Source of the DNA: Clostridium sp.
GTDB lineage: Bacteria; Bacillota; Clostridia; Acetivibrionales; Acetivibrionaceae
Reading direction: 5' to 3'
Length of the DNA: 16,774 bases
NCBI GenBank assembly: GCA_012841175.1
Contig: DUVG01000114.1
Location: 1 to 16,774 of the forward strand
Below the pieces are notes generated by a model. It was not told where the DNA came from and did not search any database. It saw only the letters and a program-made list of their open reading frames with translations. The first letter of the stretch is position 1. Every line of letters begins with the position of its first letter. This document shows, piece after piece, positions 9,188 through 16,706 of this stretch. Position numbers and translations under genes: made by a program.

Positions 9188-10144
9188 ATCAATATAACCA
9201 TATAGCTTTAGCATTTGTTCATCACGTTTTGAAAGTTTAACACTATTTTTATCTTTTAAAGCTAAAAATGTCTGGGCAATAACTTTATCCATCCATCCTA
9301 ATTTTACAAGCTTTTTACAACAATCATAAGCAGAAGAATCGTAGAAGGAATTTTCCCTGCACCAAAATACATATCTCCACATTATTTCAGGAGCTAACTT
9401 TTTACTATATTTGTTTGCTAAATTGTATATTTCTGATGTTTTTGCGATATCCCCCTTAAGCATAGACGCCGCCAATATTATCCCTGCATATTCGTCTGAA
9501 CAATTTTGATGAGGAATTGATGAAAACTTTTTGGCAATATTCATATCATAAATAAGCTTATTGCCTGAATCTGATAAAGCTTTTAAAAGTTCCCATCTCA
9601 AATGGTCATCTAACCCATCCCAATATACACATGTTTTGAACATCTGCATTACAAAAATATTATTTTCTCCTGTTTTTAAATAATACATACTCAAAATAAT
9701 TTTAAGAACTATATTACTAGACTCTTTTGGTACCAAATCTCTTGCATATCTCATAGTGTTTTTTAAAAAAAGTTTTTTCAAAAAACCTGTGGAAGGTGTT
9801 CTAAAAAAATCACTTTTACTATAGTAAGAACTAACACCTCGGACAAGTTTAACCCTAAATATATAATTTTTATTAATGTCTTGTCGGTATTTAGAAAAAA
9901 GATACACTGCTTTTATAAATTTTTTTCTATATACGTATAATTCAATTAAAGCTATTATGGCACGTGTATAATCTTCATCAATTGAAAGTGCCTTTTTAAA
10001 ATAGTTTTCTGCTGTTTTATATTTTTCAAGGGTAAAATAAATCCTTCCTAAACAATAGAAACCATAGGCTTTTTGAGGATTTGCTTTAATATATTGTTCA
10101 TATTTTATTATCCTTATATCTAGTTTTTCAGTTTTATTCTTCAT
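9179..10144 (-). CDS. TPR-repeat protein, third gene of a ZorAB-like operon
   Basis: A basic protein of 321 residues, probably cytoplasmic, with no signal peptide or transmembrane helix. Residues about 23-56 form a clear tetratricopeptide repeat (AYGFYCLGRIYFTLEKYKTA pattern), 57-90 a second, and the rest is helical with weaker repeats (for example 217-245 and 252-285). I see no nuclease, helicase, ATPase or other catalytic motif, so it looks like a protein-binding adaptor. The ATG at 10144 is chosen over an in-frame GTG at 10153 because AGGGTG stands six bases before the ATG and overlaps that GTG. The start overlaps the end of the ZorB-like gene by 11 bases, which points to coupled translation and a shared complex. 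Its stop overlaps convergent nagZ by nine bases. The function is unknown; partnership with the ZorAB-like proteins is inferred from position. Confidence 0.85.
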   Translation of the reverse strand: MKNKTEKLDIRIIKYEQYIKANPQKAYGFYCLGRIYFTLEKYKTAENYFKKALSIDEDYTRAIIALIELYVYRKKFIKAVYLFSKYRQDINKNYIFRVKLVRGVSSYYSKSDFFRTPSTGFLKKLFLKNTMRYARDLVPKESSNIVLKIILSMYYLKTGENNIFVMQMFKTCVYWDGLDDHLRWELLKALSDSGNKLIYDMNIAKKFSSIPHQNCSDEYAGIILAASMLKGDIAKTSEIYNLANKYSKKLAPEIMWRYVFWCRENSFYDSSAYDCCKKLVKLGWMDKVIAQTFLALKDKNSVKLSKRDEQMLKLYGYIDSL

Positions 10145-11078
10145 ATAAATCACCCTGTATTAAACGAAGTTTTTCATTAGTTTCATTAAGATAATCCTCT
10201 ATTATATCTTGGATACTTGAGTCTTTAATTGCTATTTTTATCTCAATTCTCCTGTTCTTTTCCCTTGCAGTTTCACTAATTTCTAGAGTTATTGGTCTAA
10301 ATTTAGAAAATCCCACCGTTGCAAAGAAGCTGGCATATTTTTTTTCTAGTTGAGGATTTGAACTCATAAGGTAATTTACCACCTCAGCTGAACGTTTTGC
10401 CGACAGCTCTCTGTTATAACTTGAAGTACCCACATCATCGGTGTGTCCTTCTATATTAATTGAGTCAATATAATTTCTTATATTTCTATCATCTAAAATT
10501 TTTTCAAATGCTATTGCAAACTGGTCTAAAAGTTTTCTTCCTTCTGGTTTTATATCATAGGAATTGGTTTCAAATACAAGACTTTCATTTATAATAATAT
10601 TTGCATTATCTCCTATAGCAACAAGTTCTTCTCCTCTTATTGTTGTTCTTCCTAATTCACTCTCTATTGAATATTTTACTTTTTCTAAAATATCCAAACG
10701 AAGGACAGCTATTGTGGCAAGCTTGGTACGCAACTCATCCAATTCCTCATTGCTAGTTGCAATTATTTCACGCTGCTTGTCAATTTCTTTTTGTGAAATA
10801 GCCAAATCATTACCTATTCTCTCTGCTTCAGCTCTAATTTTTTCTAGCTCTGTTTTTTGAATGGCTAACTCATATTCAACATTTTCAAGTTCTAACTCTT
10901 TTTCTTCTAATTTAGCTATATTATGCAATAGCTTGTTTCCCGTAACCATATTTTGTATATATGCTAATAACATTAGGAAAAACAATACCAATGCAATTGT
11001 TGACATTACATCTGTAAATGAGGGCCAAAAATTTGGTGCTTGGTAATCTTTTTTAAAATTTCTTCTTCTAGTTTTCAT
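10134..11078 (-). CDS. ZorB-like / MotB-like stator protein with OmpA domain
   Basis: A 314-residue membrane protein. The basic N-terminus is followed by PSFTDVMSTIALVLFFLMLL; this helix (about 22-43) carries Asp23, the position that binds the translocated ion in MotB and ZorB proteins. A long heptad-like coiled coil follows (about 53-125), then an OmpA-type peptidoglycan-binding domain (about 150-285) with GHTDDVG (211-217), the NRELSAKRS segment (222-230, Arg229) and RRIEI (276-280). The ATG at 11078 has GAGGTG seven bases upstream, overlapping the stop of the preceding channel gene; the gap is 11 bases. With that channel it should form an ion-driven motor anchored to the wall. The coiled coil makes it longer than a plain MotB and is likely a spacer across the thick wall. 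NCBI-style naming would be ZorB or OmpA/MotB family; flagellar MotB is less likely because of its partner. Confidence 0.88.
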   Translation of the reverse strand: MKTRRRNFKKDYQAPNFWPSFTDVMSTIALVLFFLMLLAYIQNMVTGNKLLHNIAKLEEKELELENVEYELAIQKTELEKIRAEAERIGNDLAISQKEIDKQREIIATSNEELDELRTKLATIAVLRLDILEKVKYSIESELGRTTIRGEELVAIGDNANIIINESLVFETNSYDIKPEGRKLLDQFAIAFEKILDDRNIRNYIDSINIEGHTDDVGTSSYNRELSAKRSAEVVNYLMSSNPQLEKKYASFFATVGFSKFRPITLEISETAREKNRRIEIKIAIKDSSIQDIIEDYLNETNEKLRLIQGDLYEE

Positions 11079-11089
11079 TAAGTTTCACC

Positions 11090-12562
11090 TCAATTATTTC
11101 TCAAAAGCCTTTTTACCTCATCTAACTGCTTATTTATCTTTGTTGATGCAGTTTCATTGTATGTTAAAAGTTGGTCAGGAAGCGTTACAATTGTTTTTGC
11201 CAACATTTTTTCATTTTCCTTAAATTCATCCATAATAACAAATATCTCTTTTAAAATACCATCCATACCTTCAACAACTTTTTGGGATACAATTTTACCA
11301 CTTTCATCTAGGCTTTTTGAAAAGGCTTCTGCTGTCTTTTCTCCTAAAAGATTAACCTCTTCTCCTAATTTTGTCATTAAATTATTTATTTTGTCATGAT
11401 ATTCTTTAATTTCTTCAGTCCTAACACCTAAATCAGTTTTAATTGTTTCACTAAGTTCATTAATTGTCGTTACTGTACTCTTTACTTCTATAACTATGTT
11501 TGATATATCATGGATTACTTGACGGTTATATTCAGTCATTTCTTCTGCAGCATCTTTTATATCCTTTGAGAAGTTTTCAATTGAACTGTAGTTCTCAGAA
11601 ATAATTTTAGATGTATCTGTCAGAGCTTCAGTAACCTTTATAAAGCTTACATCCATTTTTTCTATATTGTTTTTAAGATTGTTGTTAAACTCAGTAAAGT
11701 CTTTTATATTTGATGCAAAATTTTTAAGAGATGAATCAAACTTTTCTACTGTATTATCCAATGTCTTAGAAGTAACATTTACATCCATTACTACACTAGT
11801 AAGGCTTTCCCCAAAGGACTCAACAGTTTGTTTTAAAGTGCTTTCTATTTTTTCTCCAAACTCAATAAAAGTCTCTTTTAATATTTTGTTCATCAAATTA
11901 TACTCTGTTTCTTTGTCCTTAGCAATAACAAGGGATACTGTATTGTCTAAATACTCTTCAATGCGAACCATTAAAGTCTCTCTAGCCTCTTCTGCACTAC
12001 ATACAATATTGAAGATGGTAAAGAGTATTGAACTAGCTATACCAAAAAGACTTGTGGAAAATGCTACTCCCATACTATATACAGAAGGAATAAGGTCATT
12101 TAAAAAACCAGTAGAAAATGTTGGGTCTGTAACTGCATCTGATTCCATTATTTTTCTAAAAACATTTACCAAATCAGTAACTGCTAATGTCAACCCAAAA
12201 AATGTTCCTAAAAGACCAAGAGTTATTAATGTTGAAACGGTATGTTTAATAAATCTTTCAAATACCAGATAAATACGAAGTTTTGTATTAAAACAATTTT
12301 CTATTATAGCTTGAGTATTTACTTCATTGTAATTAACTAAAGCAGTGCTTTTATAAGATTCTACTATCATATTTAGTAAATTGTTCTTAAATTCTCCCTT
12401 TTCATTATCCTTATTCTTCTCTAAATCATTTTGAATAGAAATGTATTTTCTTCTAACTATTAAATTAATAGCAAATGAAAACACAAAAATCAAAAGAATA
12501 ATAAATATTATAGCCACACCTACTGGATCTAAATTTACTATCATATCCACAAAAAGCCTCAT
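11090..12562 (-). CDS. ZorA-like MotA/TolQ/ExbB-type proton channel with long coiled-coil tail
   Basis: A 490-residue inner membrane channel subunit, first gene of the operon. Transmembrane helices are at about 15-36, 108-129 and 160-187. The second contains TLGLLGTFFGLTLAV, the signature of the MotA/TolQ/ExbB fold, and the third contains SMGVAFSTSLFGIASS. After residue 188 comes about 300 residues of almost unbroken amphipathic helix lacking recognisable domains, which would project into the cytoplasm. This order, three helices then a long tail, is that of ZorA in Zorya anti-phage systems. Flagellar MotA has four helices and no such tail; ExbB and TolQ have short ends. The ATG at 12562 is chosen because AGGAG stands eight bases before it; an in-frame GTG at 12571 lacks a site. 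In Zorya the tail passes a signal from the envelope motor to cytoplasmic effectors; that role here is inferred. Confidence 0.86.
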   Translation of the reverse strand: MRLFVDMIVNLDPVGVAIIFIILLIFVFSFAINLIVRRKYISIQNDLEKNKDNEKGEFKNNLLNMIVESYKSTALVNYNEVNTQAIIENCFNTKLRIYLVFERFIKHTVSTLITLGLLGTFFGLTLAVTDLVNVFRKIMESDAVTDPTFSTGFLNDLIPSVYSMGVAFSTSLFGIASSILFTIFNIVCSAEEARETLMVRIEEYLDNTVSLVIAKDKETEYNLMNKILKETFIEFGEKIESTLKQTVESFGESLTSVVMDVNVTSKTLDNTVEKFDSSLKNFASNIKDFTEFNNNLKNNIEKMDVSFIKVTEALTDTSKIISENYSSIENFSKDIKDAAEEMTEYNRQVIHDISNIVIEVKSTVTTINELSETIKTDLGVRTEEIKEYHDKINNLMTKLGEEVNLLGEKTAEAFSKSLDESGKIVSQKVVEGMDGILKEIFVIMDEFKENEKMLAKTIVTLPDQLLTYNETASTKINKQLDEVKRLLRNN

Positions 12563-12652
12563 ACATACCACTCCTATTATTAAATTTAAACAACAACTAA
12601 AACTTTTTTTGAATTGACACTTCTATTAAACTATAAATTTATTTATAAGCAA

Positions 12653-12681
12653 ATTATAGCTAAAGGTGAAAAATATAGTAA
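12653..12681 (-). promoter_or_regulatory. Possible promoter of the ZorAB-like operon
   Basis: A perfect TATAAT (12658-12653) has TTACTA (12681-12676) 17 bases upstream; the -35 matches only three of six bases. It would start transcription near 12646, leaving a leader of about 84 bases that contains the AT palindrome TATAAATAAATTTATA. A second possibility is the extended -10 TGATATTAT at 12769-12761, which would place hairpins at 12739-12684 in the leader. Confidence 0.33.
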
Positions 12682-12683
12682 TA

Positions 12684-12739
12684 AAAGTATAGTTTTTACT
12701 TTGCTATGAACTTTTAGCAAGATAAGCTTTCGCTACATC
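12684..12739 (-). other. Cluster of adjacent hairpins between apbE and the ZorA-like gene
   Basis: On the minus strand GATG(T)AGC-GAAA-GCTTATC (12739-12721) forms a GAAA-capped hairpin. It is followed with no gap by TTGCTA/TAGCAA around an eight-base loop (12720-12701), and then AAAGTA/TACTTT (12702-12684), which shares two bases with the second hairpin. None has the T-run of a normal terminator. It matches no riboswitch class I can recognise. It could be the 3' end of the apbE transcript or part of the operon leader. Confidence 0.35.
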
Positions 12740-12795
12740 ATTAATTGAACCTATAAATATATAATATCATATTTTTTAAACTCAGGATATAGTTT

Positions 12796-13857
12796 TTAAA
12801 TATTTCCTTGAGTATATTCTTTTTTTACAATATCCACCTTATCTTTAAGTCTTTTAGTGATATATACGTACTTATCCTTAGTAACAATTATTCCATCAAA
12901 CTCATGAATTTTTTCCATTATTTCAAATCCTTCATCTACACCCAATACAAAAATTGCTGTTGCTAAAGCATCAGCGTCTATAGAACTTTTTCCAATAACA
13001 GTTGTACTCATTACATTTGTTTCTGCCGGATAACCTGTATAGGGGTTAAATATATGATGATAGCGTTTGCCATCAATTTCTACATAGCGTTGATAATCTC
13101 CAGATGTAACAACGCTTAAATCAGCACTTTCAGTTACTGCAAAAAATCTAGAACCTTCATTTTTATATCTTGGATCTTCAATTCCAATTCTCCACAATCC
13201 ACCTTCTGGCTTGTTTCCAATTACTGCAATATCTCCCCCCATATATATAAGTCCATGTTTTGTTCCTCCTTCTACCAAAATACCTCTAACTTCATCCACT
13301 GCATACCCCTTTGCAATTCCTCCTAAATCAATTGACATACCCTCTTTTTCTAAAAAAACCGTCTTTTCATCAAAATTAAGTTTTATTTTTTTGTAATCCA
13401 CCAAATCAAGAACAGCATTTATCTCCTCTTTCGATGGTATATTTTTGTTTTGAGATTTTATATCCCACAGTTTAACTAATGGATATATTGAAATATCAAA
13501 TGCCCCATTTGTCAATTCTCCATATTCTAATGCTTTTTGAATAACAAAAAAAGTATCATCATGAACTTTTACAGGTCTCTTTCCTGCATTTTGATTTATT
13601 AATGAAACATCGCTCTTAGAAATTGTAGCACTCATTCGGTTTTCTATCTCATATATTCTGTTTATAGCCTTTTGCAAAACCTTTTCAGCTTCTTTATCTC
13701 CATACACAGTTATATCTATCACTGTATTTAATGAAAATATTTCTTTTTGTATTTTTTTAAGCTTAGCATCACAACCTGATAGTAACAAAAATAAAGTTAT
13801 GCAAACAAAACTTACAAAAAATATCTTTTTTTTAATGTTTTTTATTTTAAATGCCAT
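12796..13857 (-). CDS. apbE: FAD:protein FMN transferase, lipoprotein (ApbE)
   Basis: Transfers FMN from FAD to a threonine of extracytoplasmic flavoproteins, such as subunits of Rnf or Nqr complexes or secreted FMN-binding proteins. The 353-residue protein has a lipoprotein signal ending in LLSGC (Cys29), then the ApbE fold. Family motifs seen are LNTVIDITVYG near the start of the domain, IDLGGIAKGYAVD (176-188), TSGDYQRYVEIDGKRYHHIFNP (251-272, in two overlapping parts: TSGDYQRYVEID and RYHHIFNPYTGYP) and ADALATAIFVLG (295-306), where D296 and T300 would bind the magnesium. Length is normal. The ATG at 13857 is preceded by AAGGAAG ten bases away. No flavoprotein substrate gene lies in the window, and no clear promoter or terminator is visible for it; readthrough into the downstream operon is possible. 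Confidence 0.95.
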   Translation of the reverse strand: MAFKIKNIKKKIFFVSFVCITLFLLLSGCDAKLKKIQKEIFSLNTVIDITVYGDKEAEKVLQKAINRIYEIENRMSATISKSDVSLINQNAGKRPVKVHDDTFFVIQKALEYGELTNGAFDISIYPLVKLWDIKSQNKNIPSKEEINAVLDLVDYKKIKLNFDEKTVFLEKEGMSIDLGGIAKGYAVDEVRGILVEGGTKHGLIYMGGDIAVIGNKPEGGLWRIGIEDPRYKNEGSRFFAVTESADLSVVTSGDYQRYVEIDGKRYHHIFNPYTGYPAETNVMSTTVIGKSSIDADALATAIFVLGVDEGFEIMEKIHEFDGIIVTKDKYVYITKRLKDKVDIVKKEYTQGNI

Positions 13858-14065
13858 TGATTTTCATCTTCCTTATATGGGGTTTTTAATTATCTTGTAT
13901 TAAGTCTGTACAGTTGTTTCTTATTTATTGCTTTTATAGTAATTTATTTTATTTTTGATATTTAATATAATTTTAACAATAATTCTTCAGTTAAATGATA
14001 TAATATATCTAAACCTTTATTAACAATTTTTCATACACAACCTCTATCATTTATAGATTTTAGAT

Positions 14066-14097
14066 AAAAAGCGTTTATTTTAAAATAAACGCTTTTT
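14066..14097 (-). terminator. Intrinsic terminator of clpE (symmetrical)
   Basis: A perfect 32-base palindrome: AAAAAGCGTTTATTTT followed by its reverse complement. The GCGTTTA/TAAACGC stem ends in T-runs on both strands, so it can stop transcription from either side. It starts 22 bases after the clpE stop codon and separates clpE from apbE. Confidence 0.88.
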
Positions 14098-14119
14098 GTC
14101 TTTAAAATATACTAATTAA

Positions 14120-16447
14120 CTATTTAAATTGTATTTCTTCTCCTTCAATATAAACACGAATATTACTGCCCTCTGTATAAATACCTCTAAGATACATATC
14201 TGACAACTCATCTTCAATGTATTTTTGGATCATTCTCCTTAAAGGCCTTGCTCCATATTTAGGATCATAACCCTTCTGAAGTATAAAGTCAATAACAGGC
14301 TCTTCTATTTCTATTGTCATATTTTTTTCTTTAACTTCATCTACTATTTCTTGGAGCATAAGCTTAATTATTTCCTTAAGCTCATCTTTTTTTAGTTGGT
14401 CAAACACAATTATTTCATCTATTCTGTTTAAAAATTCAGGCCTGAATATTTCTTTTAAAACATCTTTTACTTTGTTTTCAATAGCAATGTAGTTATCACT
14501 TCCAAAACCTATTCCACTTGCTTTACTGCTTGTTCCTGCATTAGAGGTCATTATTATTATTGTGTTTTCAAAATTTACCACTCTACCATGACTATCAGTT
14601 ATTCTTCCATCTTCAAGTATTTGCAAAAACATATTAAATACATCTGGATGAGCCTTTTCTATCTCATCTAATAATATAATAGAATATGGTTTTCTCCTTA
14701 TTTTTTCGGTAAGTTGACCAGCATCATCATAACCTATATATCCAGGAGGTGCACCAATAAGTTTGGCAACTGCATGTTTTTCCATATATTCAGACATATC
14801 AAACCTTATTAGTGAATCTTCAGTTTCAAAAATCTCCACTGCAAGTGCTCTTACCAGCTCAGTTTTACCTACTCCTGTTGGTCCTACAAATATAAAAGAT
14901 GCTGGTTTTTTCTTTTTCTTAAAATCTGCCCTGCTTCTTCTTATAGCTTTAGAAACACTTTTAACTGCATTATGCTGTCCTATCAATCTTTTATGAAGAC
15001 GTTCTTCCAAATTCAAAAGTTTTTTTGCTTCAATTTCAGTAAGTTTTTTAACAGGTATCTTGGTCCAAGTTTCTATTACATGTGCAACATCATCTGAAGT
15101 AATATACATCTCTTTATTTTCTTCTTCCATTTCTCGTATTTCTTCTAAAAGTTTGCATTCTCTTACCTTTAAGTCTGCAGCTTTTTGATAGTCCTCGATA
15201 GAGTCTGCTGATATTGCACTTTCTTTTTCTTCCTGTACTTTTTTTAGTTCTTCTTTTAACATATCAAGTTTCACTAATCCAACATTTTTTATATTAGCTC
15301 TAGAACCTGCTTCATCTAAAATATCTATTGCTTTGTCAGGCAAAAATCTATCATTAATATATCTTTCTGAAAGATTAACTGTCAATTTTATTATTTCATC
15401 AGTTATTTTTACTCTATGAAAATCTTCATAATAATCCTTAATTCCCCTTAATATTTCAATTGTTTCTTCTATAGACGGTTCTTCAATAAGCACAGGTTGA
15501 AACCTTCTTTCCAATGCAGCGTCTTTTTCAATATATTTTCTATATTCATTAAGAGTTGTAGCTCCAATAACTTGTATTTCTCCTTTAGCAAGTGCAGGCT
15601 TTAAAATGTTAGCTGCATTCATTGCACCTTCTGCTTCTCCCGCTCCAATAATATTATGAAGTTCATCTATAACCAATATAATATTCCCTAATGTTTTGGC
15701 TTCTTCTATAATTCCCTTCATCCTGCTCTCAAATTGCCCTCTAAACTGTGTTCCCGCCACAATACTTGTTAAGTCAAGTAAATATATTTCTACGTTAAAC
15801 AGCTTTACCGGGACTTCTCTTTGAACAATTTTAACTGCAAGGCCCTCAGCAATAGCAGTTTTTCCCACACCTGGCTCCCCTATTAATACAGGATTGTTTT
15901 TATTCCTTCTGTTAAGCACTTGAATAATTCTATCTATTTCTTTATCTCTACCTATAACTCTATCTATTTTATTGTTTCTCGCTTTTTCTGTCAGATTATC
16001 CCCATAAGTGTCTAAATATTTTTTTCTTTTAGAGGTCTTTTTTTCTTGTGTTTTTATTTTTTTATTATTTTTTGAATCCTTTTCTTCTTTTTTTTCTTCA
16101 TTTATTTCATTATTTATTTCATTATTTTTTGAACCTTTAGCTCCTCCTTTTTTAAATAGATTTTTGTTAAATAGGTTCAAAAAGGGATTTGCAGTATTTG
16201 CAAAATCCTCTGATATATTACTAAAATCATCAATATCCATTTCTTGTATAAAATCACCCATCTGCTTATTTAAATCATCTATTTCCTCGTCAGATATACC
16301 TGTTTGTTCAAGTATTTGATTAATTGGCTGAACTCCATTCTTTTTTGCACAAGAAATACACATTCCTTCCTGTGTTTGCTTTCCATCTATAATTTTAGTT
16401 ATAAAAACAACTGCTATATTCTCTTTGCAAATAGAACACATCATCAT
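14120..16447 (-). CDS. clpE: ATP-dependent unfoldase ClpE (Hsp100/Clp ATPase with N-terminal zinc finger)
   Basis: Unfolds proteins and feeds them to ClpP during stress. The N-terminus has a four-cysteine zinc finger (CSIC, Cys4/Cys7, and CISC, Cys30/Cys33) instead of the Clp-N repeats of ClpC, which identifies ClpE. The first AAA+ domain has Walker A GEPGVGKT (190-197) and Walker B VIDEL (259-263). A UVR-like coiled-coil linker is at about 395-445, and the second AAA+ domain has GPTGVGKT (522-529) and LLDEIEKAH (592-600). The GIGFG loop at 645-649 is the ClpP-docking motif, and the small C-terminal domain ends at 775. A Lys/Glu/Asn-rich spacer (about 100-143) joins the finger to the first ATPase domain. 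The ATG at 16447 is chosen because GGGAG lies eight bases upstream, inside the in-frame extension to 16471; two more ATGs follow at once. It is transcribed alone. No CtsR box was seen upstream. Confidence 0.93.
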   Translation of the reverse strand: MMMCSICKENIAVVFITKIIDGKQTQEGMCISCAKKNGVQPINQILEQTGISDEEIDDLNKQMGDFIQEMDIDDFSNISEDFANTANPFLNLFNKNLFKKGGAKGSKNNEINNEINEEKKEEKDSKNNKKIKTQEKKTSKRKKYLDTYGDNLTEKARNNKIDRVIGRDKEIDRIIQVLNRRNKNNPVLIGEPGVGKTAIAEGLAVKIVQREVPVKLFNVEIYLLDLTSIVAGTQFRGQFESRMKGIIEEAKTLGNIILVIDELHNIIGAGEAEGAMNAANILKPALAKGEIQVIGATTLNEYRKYIEKDAALERRFQPVLIEEPSIEETIEILRGIKDYYEDFHRVKITDEIIKLTVNLSERYINDRFLPDKAIDILDEAGSRANIKNVGLVKLDMLKEELKKVQEEKESAISADSIEDYQKAADLKVRECKLLEEIREMEEENKEMYITSDDVAHVIETWTKIPVKKLTEIEAKKLLNLEERLHKRLIGQHNAVKSVSKAIRRSRADFKKKKKPASFIFVGPTGVGKTELVRALAVEIFETEDSLIRFDMSEYMEKHAVAKLIGAPPGYIGYDDAGQLTEKIRRKPYSIILLDEIEKAHPDVFNMFLQILEDGRITDSHGRVVNFENTIIIMTSNAGTSSKASGIGFGSDNYIAIENKVKDVLKEIFRPEFLNRIDEIIVFDQLKKDELKEIIKLMLQEIVDEVKEKNMTIEIEEPVIDFILQKGYDPKYGARPLRRMIQKYIEDELSDMYLRGIYTEGSNIRVYIEGEEIQFK
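16102..16125 (-). repeat. Perfect 12-base tandem duplication in clpE
   Basis: TTATTTCATTAT occurs twice in a row (plus-strand reading), encoding the NEIN-type repeat in the hydrophilic spacer of ClpE. It keeps the frame and is a likely slippage site. Confidence 0.75.
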
Positions 16448-16613
16448 ATTAAACACTCCCATCTCTAGCATACTTCATTTTGCAGCAAAAAATTTAATTT
16501 AAAAGCAATAAAAATCAAATTGTATATTTACTAATACGTGCATACTTGAACAGACGCATATCGTTACATTTAATCAATAAATTGCCAATCCTTTTCAATT
16601 TTTTCTTATCTAA

Positions 16614-16642
16614 AGTATAACATACAGCAACAAGTGGTGCAA
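16614..16642 (-). promoter_or_regulatory. Promoter of clpE
   Basis: TTGCAC (16642-16637), 17 bases, TATACT (16619-16614), with TG two bases before the -10 box. The predicted start near 16607 gives an unusually long leader of about 160 bases before clpE. Confidence 0.6.
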
Positions 16643-16685
16643 GAATTCAGTTCACGGTAAAAGCATGAACCCATCTCCTGCCAAT

Positions 16686-16706
16686 ACTCTCACAAGAGAG
16701 TTTTTT
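16686..16706 (+). terminator. Terminator-like hairpin on the plus strand
   Basis: ACTCTC-ACAA-GAGAGT is a perfect six-pair stem with a four-base loop followed directly by five more T. No plus-strand gene ends before it in the window, so it either ends a small RNA or is a relic. Confidence 0.5.

Larger units (their letters stand above)
16581..16706 (+). ncRNA. Possible small RNA divergent from clpE
   Basis: A promoter-like pair TTGAAC (16546-16551), 17 bases, TTTAAT (16569-16574) and a terminator-like hairpin at 16686-16706 frame about 125 bases with no coding frame. Inside is the inverted repeat GTTCA/TGAAC. It would overlap the clpE promoter and early leader on the opposite strand. It resembles no RNA family I recognise, and the promoter match is modest. 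Confidence 0.25.

Noticed and set aside
11667..12272. Plus-strand open frame of 201 codons opposite the ZorA-like gene
   Set aside because: It is the reverse-strand shadow of a well-supported gene, has no ribosome binding site and its translation looks like no protein family. Similar plus-strand frames opposite valS, clpE and the others were left out for the same reason.
9179..12562. Flagellar stator genes motA and motB
   Set aside because: The channel protein has three helices and a tail of about 300 residues, unlike four-helix MotA, and the third gene is a TPR protein. The ZorAB type fits better, although a distant stator relation is real.
9179..12562. A complete Zorya type I, II or III defence system
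   Set aside because: No ZorC, ZorD, ZorE, ZorF or ZorG-like gene lies next to it; apbE and nagZ bound the operon.
12684..12739. preQ1 or cyclic di-GMP riboswitch before the ZorA-like gene
   Set aside because: The TAGCAA hairpin followed by an A-rich stretch recalls preQ1-I, but the loop is too short and lacks the cytosines needed for the pseudoknot. The GCAAA and GACGCAAAGC elements of the cyclic di-GMP class I motif are missing.
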